Shown here in pieces: positions 1 through 6,226 of a DNA stretch of 8,473 nucleotides. A program made the translations under genes and the position numbers. This DNA is from Flavobacteriales bacterium. GTDB taxonomy: Bacteria > Bacteroidota > Bacteroidia > Flavobacteriales_D > Sanyastnellaceae. The first letter of the stretch is position 1. Every line of letters starts with the position of its first letter. Location: contig JAPKBK010000071.1 in NCBI GenBank assembly GCA_028823435.1, positions 1 to 8,473 of the forward strand, written 5' to 3'. Below the pieces are notes generated by a model. It saw only the letters and a program-made list of their open reading frames with translations. It ran no database searches and was not told the origin of the DNA.

Positions 1-584
1 ACAGGCATGCCATAGGTATGGTGGTATGCCCTTACGATGTGATCGCTGGATGCTTTCGATGCACTGTACGGACTTCTGGGGTCGTATGAAGTCGTTTCAG
101 AAAAAAGACCTTCTTCTCCGAGCGAACCATAGACTTCATCTGTCGATATGTGGTAAAAGACATTTTTAAGCGTGTGGTTTGTATGGCCTGTTTCGGCATT
201 TTTAAACGCACCATTTTCTTGAATCCAATGCGCCTTAGCAACCTCTAACAATGCAGCCGTCCCAAGGATATTTGTTTCCAAAAAAGCACCTGGATTTGCG
301 ATGCTCCTGTCCACATGACTTTCCGCTGCAAGATGGACAACGGCATCAAAGTTGTGCTTTTTAAAGAGGTTTCTAAGGAGATCTCTGTCGCAGATGTCAC
401 CTTTCACAAATGAATAGTTTTCCGAATTCTCTATGTCTGAAATGTTTTCTAGATTCCCGGCATAGGTGAGTACGTCGAGGTTAATCACATTTGTTTCAGG
501 ATACTTGTTTGTGAGTCTCCGCACCACATGAGAGCCTATAAATCCAGCGCCTCCAGTGACCAATATGTTTTTAAAAGATCTCAT
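1..584 (-). CDS. rfbB: dTDP-glucose 4,6-dehydratase, 3' end cut by the window edge
   Basis: The enzyme converts dTDP-glucose to dTDP-4-keto-6-deoxyglucose, using tightly bound NAD+, in the cytoplasm. This is the committed step towards dTDP-rhamnose and related deoxysugars. Only the first 194 codons are present; the family is usually about 350 residues, so the rest lies left of base 1. Visible marks of this extended SDR family are the nucleotide-binding GGAGFIG (residues 11-17), DVLTYAGN (37-44), AAESHVDRS (86-94), STDEVYG with the Asp149-Glu150 pair used in dehydration, and the catalytic Tyr173-x3-Lys177 in YSASK. The ATG at 584 fits the family N-terminus. It lies 6 bases after the stop of the upstream dehydrogenase, so the two are probably co-transcribed. 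Rhamnose-pathway partners (rfbA, rfbC, rfbD) would be expected further left but are not seen. The enzyme call is very secure; the final sugar is not known. Confidence 0.95.
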   Translation of the reverse strand, partial: MRSFKNILVTGGAGFIGSHVVRRLTNKYPETNVINLDVLTYAGNLENISDIENSENYSFVKGDICDRDLLRNLFKKHNFDAVVHLAAESHVDRSIANPGAFLETNILGTAALLEVAKAHWIQENGAFKNAETGHTNHTLKNVFYHISTDEVYGSLGEEGLFSETTSYDPRSPYSASKASSDHIVRAYHHTYGMP

Positions 585-590
585 CCTATT

Positions 591-1898
591 CTATAGACTC
601 CAGTAGTCAAGGTTTTTAATGCGGTTGCGATAGATGCCTTTTAAATCGACGAGAACGCCATTGCCTCCTTCCATAAAGAGAGACAACTCTTCTTCTGTAA
701 GGTGAGCGTATTCGTCATGATTTACAGCAACAATCACTGCGTGGTAAACGCCCTTTTCGGGTTTCTTGCAGAGTTCGATTCCATATTCGCGAAGCACTTC
801 CTCAGGTTGCGCCATGGGATCGACGACATCGACTTTGACGTTGAAGGATTCTAGCTCGGAGATGACATCGATGACTTTCGTGTTTCGAATATCCTCTACG
901 TTTTCTTTAAAGGTCAGTCCCATGACTAATACCCTTGCACCCAGTGCATTTACACCACGTGCCAAGATCTTCTTTACCGTTTGTTTGCCGACATAAAACC
1001 CCATGCTGTCGTTAATATACCTGGCAGAGTTGATCACTTTTGCGTGGTATCCCATTTTGCTCGATTTCCAAGTGAGGTAATAAGGATCTATCCCTATGCA
1101 ATGACCTCCAACAAGTCCTGGTTTAAAAGGAAGGAAATTCCATTTCGTGCCTGCCGCTTCCAGTACTTCGTATGTATTAATCCCCACCTTATTGAAGATG
1201 ATACTGAGCTCATTGACGAGTGCGATGTTGAGGTCGCGTTGCGTGTTTTCAATAATTTTACTTGCCTCAGCGACTTTGATACAGCTTACTTGATGTATTC
1301 CTGCACTTACCACAAGTTCGTAGACTTTTGCGACTTGCTCTGTGGACGCTTCGTCTCCCGCGCCCACAACTTTCACGATGGTATCTAGGGTGTGAACTTT
1401 GTCACCTGGGTTAATTCTTTCGGGAGAGTACCCGACTTTAAAGTCAGTGCCATATGTCAATCCACTTACTTTTTCCAATACAGGGATACAATCCTCTTCG
1501 GTACATCCAGGATATACTGTGCTCTCGTATACGACGTAGTCGCCTTTCTTGAGTACAGACCCCAGGGTGGTAGACGCCGAAATAAGCGGTGTTAAATCTG
1601 GTTGTTGTGACTGATTAATGGGTGTAGGAACAGCCACAATGTGAAAGTCTGCGTTCTTTAAATTTTCAGCGTTTGCGGTGAATGTGATGTCACATCCCTC
1701 AAATTCTTTGGATTCGATTTCTCCAGAAGGATCTTCGCCTTCTTTCATCATGTTGATTCTCTCCTCATTGATGTCAAAACCGATGACGCGGACTTTTTTT
1801 GCGAAGGCCAATGCAATAGGCAACCCTACATATCCAAGACCTACAACACTTATGGTTGCCTTGCCTGATGTTAATTGATCGTACATGTTATCTAACAT
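591..1898 (-). CDS. UDP-N-acetylhexosamine 6-dehydrogenase (TviB/WbpA/WbpO type)
   Basis: This UDP-glucose/GDP-mannose dehydrogenase family enzyme performs the four-electron, NAD+-dependent oxidation of the C6 hydroxyl of a UDP-N-acetylhexosamine to a uronic acid. The 435 residues match the family length. The Rossmann motif GLGYVGLP is at 20-27, YESTVYPG at 124-131, SPERINPGD at 158-166, Lys214 with Asn218 in the central helix, and the catalytic Cys267 in GGHCIGIDPYYL. A C-terminal UDP-binding domain contains GLTFKENVEDIRN (327-339). The sequence around KWNFLPFKPG before the Cys resembles TviB/WbpO enzymes rather than UDP-glucose dehydrogenase, which is a separate gene here. UDP-GlcNAc is the likelier substrate given the neighbouring WbpE- and WbpD-type genes, but UDP-GalNAc cannot be excluded. 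The ATG at 1898 overlaps the upstream gene by 7 bases, suggesting translational coupling; Met5 (1886) is an alternative start. Confidence 0.92.
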   Translation of the reverse strand: MLDNMYDQLTSGKATISVVGLGYVGLPIALAFAKKVRVIGFDINEERINMMKEGEDPSGEIESKEFEGCDITFTANAENLKNADFHIVAVPTPINQSQQPDLTPLISASTTLGSVLKKGDYVVYESTVYPGCTEEDCIPVLEKVSGLTYGTDFKVGYSPERINPGDKVHTLDTIVKVVGAGDEASTEQVAKVYELVVSAGIHQVSCIKVAEASKIIENTQRDLNIALVNELSIIFNKVGINTYEVLEAAGTKWNFLPFKPGLVGGHCIGIDPYYLTWKSSKMGYHAKVINSARYINDSMGFYVGKQTVKKILARGVNALGARVLVMGLTFKENVEDIRNTKVIDVISELESFNVKVDVVDPMAQPEEVLREYGIELCKKPEKGVYHAVIVAVNHDEYAHLTEEELSLFMEGGNGVLVDLKGIYRNRIKNLDYWSL

Positions 1899-2476
1899 GG
1901 GTGAATTTTATTTTCATTTTCTAATCGAAATTTATCTCCGGATTCAGAACAAACCGCCGTTTCCTTTTCTCCAAACTCAAGTTTACATCCGTGTGGTGAC
2001 ATCCATCCTGCAAAACGCGCAGGGTTTCCGATCACCAAAGCATAAGGAGGGACGTCGTGGGTCACAACGGCTCCCGCGCCTATGAAGGAGAAGTCTCCCA
2101 AAGTTATGCCGCAAATAACAGTGGCGTTTGCACCCACAGTGACTCCGTTCCCGACATTCGTAGGCGCGTAGGCGTCACGCCTTACTACTGCACTTCGGGG
2201 ATTGATGACATTCGTAAACACACAACTCGGTCCGAGGAAAACATTGTCCCCCAGAGTGACGCCTTGGTACAGGCTTACATTGTTCTGGATTTTACAATTC
2301 GAACCCGTAGTGACGCCCGACGCGACGAAAGTATTTTGGCCCAAAGATGTGCCTGTGCCGAGCCGTGCGTTTTTCATCACATGACAAAAATGCCAAACCT
2401 TGACTCCTTCTCCAAGCTCGGCTCCCTCATCAATAACGGCACTTTCGTGCACGAAGGCACTCCCGAAATGTGACAC
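1892..2476 (-). CDS. wbpD: UDP-2-acetamido-3-amino-2,3-dideoxy-glucuronate N-acetyltransferase (WbpD/WlbB type)
   Basis: This is a left-handed beta-helix acyltransferase. In this family the enzyme acetylates the 3-amino group that a WbpE aminotransferase installs, giving UDP-2,3-diacetamido-2,3-dideoxy-glucuronate from acetyl-CoA. Hexapeptide-repeat sequence fills roughly residues 14-150. WHFCHV (28-33), KIQNNVSLY (62-70), the FTNVINPRS stretch and C-terminal GWMSPHG (157-163) are typical of WbpD/WlbB. I chose the GTG at 2476 because it gives 194 residues, the family length, and places the start where homologues begin. The open frame continues upstream to a TTG at 2602, but that would overlap uxs by 80 bases and add a non-homologous basic leader. 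No Shine-Dalgarno sequence is visible at the GTG, so the start is less certain than the function. The last bases overlap the next gene (CCATGTTAG). An FdtC-like acetylase on a dTDP sugar is the main alternative. Confidence 0.87.
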   Translation of the reverse strand: MSHFGSAFVHESAVIDEGAELGEGVKVWHFCHVMKNARLGTGTSLGQNTFVASGVTTGSNCKIQNNVSLYQGVTLGDNVFLGPSCVFTNVINPRSAVVRRDAYAPTNVGNGVTVGANATVICGITLGDFSFIGAGAVVTHDVPPYALVIGNPARFAGWMSPHGCKLEFGEKETAVCSESGDKFRLENENKIHPC

Positions 2477-2522
2477 TTCGCCGTTGGCTTCGGATGCGAG
2501 GTTTGTGGACGCTTTTTGCGCG

Positions 2523-3512
2523 CTATTTTTTGATGTATGCGGCAAAATCTTTGTGTTCGTTTTTATGCAGATCTTCTTTTGAAAGCGTGCGGAAATATTC
2601 AAATGTTCGTTTAAGTCCTTCTGCCCGATCTATCGTTGGGGACCAATTTAGAACATCTTTTGCTCTTGTTATGTCTGGACGTCGCTTTTTCGGATCGTCC
2701 GTTGGAAGATCTTTGTGTACAATCTTCACATTTGCGCCAGTTAACTTCAGCACTTCTTTTGCGAAATCTAGGATCGTAATTTCCACAGGGTTTCCCAAAT
2801 TTACAGGTCTGGTTTCCTCACTGAAATGCAATTTATAAATGCCTTCTATTAAATCATCGACGTAACAAAAACTCCTCGTTTGGGATCCATCTCCGAAGAC
2901 GGTAATGTTTTCTCCCCGAAGGCTTTGGCCTATAAATGCGGGAAGCGCACGACCGTCATTCAATCGCATCCGAGGTCCATAGGTGTTGAAAATACGCGCG
3001 ATACGCGTCTCAATGCCATGGTATGTATGGTACGCAGTTGTAATAGCTTCCTGGAATCTTTTCGCTTCATCATAAACGCCTCTGGGTCCTACCGGATTTA
3101 CGCTCCCCCAATATTCCTCCGTCTGTGGATGTACCTCGGGATCGCCGTAAACTTCACTGGTAGAGGCGATGGTGATTCGCGCACCTTTGTCCTTCGCAAG
3201 TCCCAACAGGCGATGAATTCCGATCGACCCCACTTTTAAAGTCTGGATAGGAATTCTCAAATAATCTATGGGGCTGGCTGGCGAAGCAAAATGAAGGATG
3301 TGATCGAGTCTCCCGCTTACATGCGTGAAATTTGTGACATCGTGATGCAGAAAAGTAAAGTTCTCCTTTCCATTTAAATGCGCAAGGTTTCTAAGATCCC
3401 CCGTAATGAGATTGTCCATTGCGATGACATCAAACCCTTCGTTGAAGAATTTGTCACAGAGATGGGAGCCTAAGAACCCAGCAGCACCTGTTATGAGAAC
3501 GCGCGCTTTCAT
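2523..3512 (-). CDS. uxs: UDP-glucuronate decarboxylase (UDP-xylose synthase)
   Basis: This extended SDR enzyme oxidises C4 of UDP-glucuronate with bound NAD+, decarboxylates, and re-reduces to UDP-xylose. The 329 residues are full length for a soluble bacterial form. Visible marks are the Rossmann motif GAAGFLG (9-15), HFASPASPIDY (74-84), STSEVYGDP with Glu120, the catalytic Tyr147-x3-Lys151 in YDEAK, and a C-terminal region with NTYGPRM (176-182), GDGSQTRSFCYVDD (207-220) and DDPKKRRPDI. The ASPASP and SQTRSFCYV stretches separate it from UDP-glucose 4-epimerases and from RfbB. It starts one base after the ugd stop (TGAAATG), and ugd makes its substrate, so the two form a functional pair. 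A purine-rich AAAGGA inside the end of ugd serves this start. The C-terminal tail after the last conserved block matches Bacteroidota versions as I remember them. Confidence 0.95.
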   Translation of the reverse strand: MKARVLITGAAGFLGSHLCDKFFNEGFDVIAMDNLITGDLRNLAHLNGKENFTFLHHDVTNFTHVSGRLDHILHFASPASPIDYLRIPIQTLKVGSIGIHRLLGLAKDKGARITIASTSEVYGDPEVHPQTEEYWGSVNPVGPRGVYDEAKRFQEAITTAYHTYHGIETRIARIFNTYGPRMRLNDGRALPAFIGQSLRGENITVFGDGSQTRSFCYVDDLIEGIYKLHFSEETRPVNLGNPVEITILDFAKEVLKLTGANVKIVHKDLPTDDPKKRRPDITRAKDVLNWSPTIDRAEGLKRTFEYFRTLSKEDLHKNEHKDFAAYIKK

Positions 3513-3513
3513 T

Positions 3514-4836
3514 TCAACTTTCCTTTGAGATCACAGTCCTTCTGCCCACGCTGTGATATGTGAACCCTAAACTTTCCATTCTGTCACATTCATATAGATT
3601 CCTGCCGTCAAAAATACTCGGCGAGGCCATTGTCGATTTCATGAACTCAAAATCAGGATTTCTAAATGCGGCCCATTCTGTACAAATCAGCAATGCATCG
3701 ACGTCCTTGAGCGCTTCTGTAGAACGATTTGCATATTTAATTTTATCTCCAAATATTGCTTTCACGTTCTCCATGGCTTCTGGATCATACACAATTAACT
3801 CTGCGCCCTCCGCCAGTAGGGCATTAATGTTGTCTAGTGAAGGCGCCTGTCTGATGTCATCTGTTTCGGGTTTAAACGAGAGTCCCCAAATAGCTATTTT
3901 TCGTCCTTTTAGATTGCCAGAGAAATGGTCCTTCATCTTGTTAAGCATCATGACTTTTTGCGTCACATTGACGTCCATCACACTTTCAAGGATTTTAAAC
4001 TCACATCCTTGCTGCTTTCCGCTGCGATGCAATGCTTGCACATCTTTCGGGAAGCAACTGCCCCCGTATCCTATTCCAGGGAATAAAAACCGAGGTCCTA
4101 TCCTTGAATCTGTGCCGATTCCTCTTCTCACCATGTCGACATCTGCGCCTACCGCTTGACAGAAGTTTGCCACTTCATTCATAAACGAGATTTTCGTAGC
4201 TAAGAAGGCATTCGAGGCATATTTTGTCAATTCGGCACTGCGTTCATCCATGAAAATAACAGGGTTTCCTTGCCTCACAAACGGCTTATAGAGTTCCTCC
4301 ATCACCGATTTGGCGCGGTCGCTAGAACATCCCACAACCACTCTGTCAGGTTTCATGAAGTCATCTACCGCATAGCCTTCGCGAAGGAATTCAGGATTTG
4401 ACACGACATCAAATGAGACGTTGCAATTTCTACCTATAGCGTCACGAATTAGATCTGATGTTCCTACTGGAACAGTGCTTTTATCGACCACAACGGTATA
4501 GTGGTCAATCAGCCCACCAAGGTCTTTTGCAACTTCAAGTATGTATTTTAAATCAGCAGAGCCATCTTCTCCGGGCGGAGTGGGCAGAGCAAGAAAAACC
4601 AGTGTGCTTTTTTTAACAGCTGATGACAAATCCGTTGTAAAGTCGATCCTGCCAGCCTTGATATTCCTTACCAACAAGCTCTCCAGATGGGGTTCGTAAA
4701 TAGGAATCTTGCCTGCTGCGTAGGAGGCAACCTTATCTTTATCGATATCTACGCAAGTAACATTGTTCCCTGTCTCCGCAAGGCAAGTTCCTGTTACGAT
4801 TCCTACATATCCTGTTCCAACTACGGTAATGTTCAT
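3514..4836 (-). CDS. ugd: UDP-glucose 6-dehydrogenase
   Basis: The enzyme oxidises UDP-glucose to UDP-glucuronate with two NAD+ in the cytoplasm. At 440 residues it is the normal bacterial length. The Rossmann motif GTGYVG is at 7-12, IYEPHLE at 46-52, LPTPPGEDGSAD at 84-95, DKSTVPVGT at 118-126, NPEFLREG at 147-154 (Glu149 probably catalytic), Lys205 and Asn209 in the central helix, the nucleophile Cys261 in GYGGSCFPKD, and WGLSFKPETDDIR in the C-terminal UDP-binding domain. The GGSCFPKD form, against GGHCIGIDP in the paralogue at 591-1898, separates UDP-glucose dehydrogenases from N-acetylhexosamine enzymes. The uxs gene directly follows and uses the product. The ATG at 4836 is the natural start, with little Shine-Dalgarno support, and follows a 46-base spacer that carries an 11-bp triple repeat. 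Confidence 0.96.
   Translation of the reverse strand: MNITVVGTGYVGIVTGTCLAETGNNVTCVDIDKDKVASYAAGKIPIYEPHLESLLVRNIKAGRIDFTTDLSSAVKKSTLVFLALPTPPGEDGSADLKYILEVAKDLGGLIDHYTVVVDKSTVPVGTSDLIRDAIGRNCNVSFDVVSNPEFLREGYAVDDFMKPDRVVVGCSSDRAKSVMEELYKPFVRQGNPVIFMDERSAELTKYASNAFLATKISFMNEVANFCQAVGADVDMVRRGIGTDSRIGPRFLFPGIGYGGSCFPKDVQALHRSGKQQGCEFKILESVMDVNVTQKVMMLNKMKDHFSGNLKGRKIAIWGLSFKPETDDIRQAPSLDNINALLAEGAELIVYDPEAMENVKAIFGDKIKYANRSTEALKDVDALLICTEWAAFRNPDFEFMKSTMASPSIFDGRNLYECDRMESLGFTYHSVGRRTVISKES
3521..3526 (-). promoter_or_regulatory. Ribosome binding site for uxs inside the end of ugd
   Basis: On the minus strand AAAGGA lies 8 bases before the ATG at 3512 and inside the last codons of ugd. With the one-base gap TGA-A-ATG this supports translational coupling of ugd and uxs. 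It is one of only two clear Shine-Dalgarno-like sites in the window. Confidence 0.6.
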
Positions 4837-4855
4837 GTCCTGTCTTTTACTGACT

Positions 4856-4888
4856 TAAAATTAACCATTAATCAACCTTTATTCAACC
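4856..4888 (-). repeat. Three imperfect 11-bp tandem units in the spacer before ugd
   Basis: Read on the minus strand, the units are GGTTGAATAAA, GGTTGATTAAT and GGTTAATTTTA, back to back. The first overlaps the stop codon of the aminotransferase gene and the last ends about 20 bases before the ugd start. The period is close to one helical turn, so equal units would face the same side of DNA. A binding site or an internal promoter element is possible; chance AT-rich drift is also possible. Confidence 0.5.
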
Positions 4889-6043
4889 CTTCATATTACT
4901 TAATCGACTTACCAAACGCGCTACAATGTACTTCTGTTGTGCGCTGCTAAGTTCCGTATGCATCGGCAGAGATAAAACAGTTTTTGATAATTTCTCAGTA
5001 ATCGGAAATTCTCCTATTTTATATCCCAATCCCTCAAAGGCTTTTTGTTCGTGTATTCCTTTTGGATAGTAAACCCCTGTGGGTACTCCATCTTCTGCCA
5101 AGCCCCGTGCCAATTCATCTCTGTCTTCTCCCTCTATCTTGATGGTGTATTGGTTAAACACATGGTTTGATTTTTCATCTCTTACTGGAATAACGATTCC
5201 TCCCACGTTTTTGAGTAAGTCGTCATATATGTCTGCTGCGTTTTGACGATGTGAGATGTGCGTATTCAGATGTGGCAATTTGACGCGAAGCACGGCCGCT
5301 TGTAGTGCGTCTAAACGCGAGTTTAATCCCACCATGTCGTGCTGGTATCTCTTTGATCCACCATGATTTGTAATCGATTTTGCTGTTTGGGCTAACTTCT
5401 TGTCACGCGTAAAAAGTGCGCCACCATCTCCGAAACAACCCAAATTTTTACTTGGAAAAAAACTCGTCGTTCCGAAAGCCCCAAATAATCCAGCCCTTCC
5501 ACTCATGCCTTGCGCGTCACAATACGTACTCAAAAGTGACTGCGCGGTATCTTCAATGATAGGTACCCCCGTTTTTTTTGAAATCGCCATCAACGCACCC
5601 AAATCGGCACATTGGCCAAACAGGTGGACGGGGATGATCGCCTTTGTCTTTTCTGTGATCGCCTTTTCTACTGCACGACAGTCAATGTTGAATGTGTCTG
5701 CTTGAACATCAACAAGGACAGCTTTCGCGCCTAAAAGTGCGATTACCTCCACTGTAGAGATAAATGTAAATGCAGGTGTGATTACTTCGTCTCCAGGACC
5801 GATCCCCAATGCCATTAATGCAATCTGTAAGGCGTCAGTCCCATTCGCGCAAGGGACAATGAAAACATCATCGCTTAACCCTCCAATGGTTTTGCCTTCT
5901 TGCGAGCACAATGCTGATGTTAATTCTTTTGAGAATCCTTCGACCTCTTCACCTCCAATAAACCTTCCTGAATCTAACACCCTCTTAATGGCAGCGTCTA
6001 ATTCTGGTCTGATGCGGTTCATCAATCCATTGAGGTCTACCAT
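4883..6043 (-). CDS. wbpE: PLP-dependent sugar aminotransferase, DegT/DnrJ/EryC1/StrS family (WbpE/WlbC type)
   Basis: Enzymes of this type transfer an amino group from glutamate to the 3-keto group of UDP-2-acetamido-2-deoxy-3-oxo-glucuronate, which a WbpB-type oxidoreductase makes. The sequence is close to WbpE throughout: CANGTDALQ (65-73), GPGDEVITPAFTF, TKAIIPVHLFGQCAD, the cofactor-contact EDTAQS (164-169), and the PLP-binding Lys199 in SFFPSKNLGCFGDGG. GLNSRLDALQAA and GVPTGVYYPKGIH follow. I place the start at the ATG at 6043 because GGAAGGA lies 6 bases before it and homologues begin with MVDLN; this gives 386 residues. An in-frame ATG at 6058 and a TTG at 6082 are possible but less likely. 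It is the first large gene of the operon. The acetyltransferase at 1892-2476 would act next. The exact sugar remains inference, since related enzymes act on dTDP sugars. Confidence 0.9.
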   Translation of the reverse strand: MVDLNGLMNRIRPELDAAIKRVLDSGRFIGGEEVEGFSKELTSALCSQEGKTIGGLSDDVFIVPCANGTDALQIALMALGIGPGDEVITPAFTFISTVEVIALLGAKAVLVDVQADTFNIDCRAVEKAITEKTKAIIPVHLFGQCADLGALMAISKKTGVPIIEDTAQSLLSTYCDAQGMSGRAGLFGAFGTTSFFPSKNLGCFGDGGALFTRDKKLAQTAKSITNHGGSKRYQHDMVGLNSRLDALQAAVLRVKLPHLNTHISHRQNAADIYDDLLKNVGGIVIPVRDEKSNHVFNQYTIKIEGEDRDELARGLAEDGVPTGVYYPKGIHEQKAFEGLGYKIGEFPITEKLSKTVLSLPMHTELSSAQQKYIVARLVSRLSNMKG

Positions 6044-6049
6044 TTTTAT

Positions 6050-6056
6050 TCCTTCC
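6050..6056 (-). promoter_or_regulatory. Ribosome binding site deciding the aminotransferase start
   Basis: On the minus strand GGAAGGA lies 6 bases before the ATG at 6043. This is the best Shine-Dalgarno match in the window, and it supports the 386-residue form over the upstream ATG at 6058, whose codons overlap this site. Confidence 0.65.
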
Positions 6057-6078
6057 ATGTCTCTTTTAGAAGCTATTC

Positions 6079-6225
6079 TCAAGCGTTTTTTAATACAAAG
6101 CGAATATACACTTTAGGTTTTGTTCTCAGGACGTCGTAACCTCCTTGTTCTTCAACGAACCTATAAAGTTCTATAAATTCATTGCCCACCTCAAAAGTGT
6201 AAGATACAAAACCTACCTTCGTCAT
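6079..6225 (-). CDS. Possible 48-residue protein of unknown function
   Basis: An ATG at 6225 opens a 48-codon frame that closes with TGA at 6079-6081, 35 bases before the aminotransferase start. I do not recognise the product. It starts MTKVGFVSYTFEV and ends KVYIRFVLKNA. Between these is an acidic, probably helical stretch (about residues 15-33), so the apparent pattern is strand, helix, strand. Codons look gene-like, with many G-starting triplets (GTA, GGT, GAA, GTT, GAC). Against it: no Shine-Dalgarno site, a 48-codon frame can arise by chance, and it fills the whole divergent control region. Its ATG is head to head with the ATG of the plus-strand gene, one base apart. It could be a leader peptide, a small protein, or the remnant of a larger gene. 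Confidence 0.33.
   Translation of the reverse strand: MTKVGFVSYTFEVGNEFIELYRFVEEQGGYDVLRTKPKVYIRFVLKNA
6107..6215. repeat. Paired inverted blocks in the divergent control region
   Basis: TAGGTTTTGT at 6114-6123 has a perfect inverted copy, ACAAAACCTA, at 6206-6215. TACACTTT at 6107-6114 has a perfect inverted copy, AAAGTGTA, at 6194-6201. Each side therefore carries both blocks, adjacent on the left and four bases apart on the right, in swapped order. The pairs sit between the divergent genes at 6043 and 6227, with loops of 82 and 79 bases. The blocks loosely resemble the Bacteroidota -7 box (TAnnTTTG) but do not match its spacing, and I found no good -33 TTG at the right distance. They may be operator half-sites or paired promoters; the role is inference. 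Confidence 0.5.
6161..6180 (+). repeat. 10-bp near-perfect direct repeat in the divergent region
   Basis: CTATAAAGTT is followed at once by CTATAAATTC, 8 of 10 bases identical. It lies near the midpoint between the inverted blocks at 6107-6123 and 6194-6215. A small GTTC-ttcaac-GAAC dyad at 6147-6160 precedes it. AT-rich sequence makes chance a serious explanation. Confidence 0.35.
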
Positions 6226-6226
6226 T

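Noticed and set aside
32..241. A 69-codon minus-strand frame rich in Lys and Arg
   Set aside because: It is out of frame within the rfbB coding sequence, which is read clearly from 584 to the window edge.
981..1388. A 135-codon plus-strand frame
   Set aside because: It is antisense to the N-acetylhexosamine dehydrogenase, with no domain and no upstream ribosome binding site.
2057..2473. A 138-codon plus-strand frame, with others nearby at 2202-2384 and 2470-2838
   Set aside because: These lie opposite the acetyltransferase and uxs genes, and their products look like shadow translations with no motif.
3560..4159. A 199-codon open frame on the plus strand
   Set aside because: It is antisense to ugd, whose family identity is certain, and its product shows no recognisable domain. 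Long antisense frames are common opposite conserved genes.
6114..6122. TAGGTTTTG as a Bacteroidota -7 promoter box for the plus-strand gene
   Set aside because: Spacing differs from TAnnTTTG and no TTG lies at the expected distance upstream. Kept only as an inverted-repeat block.
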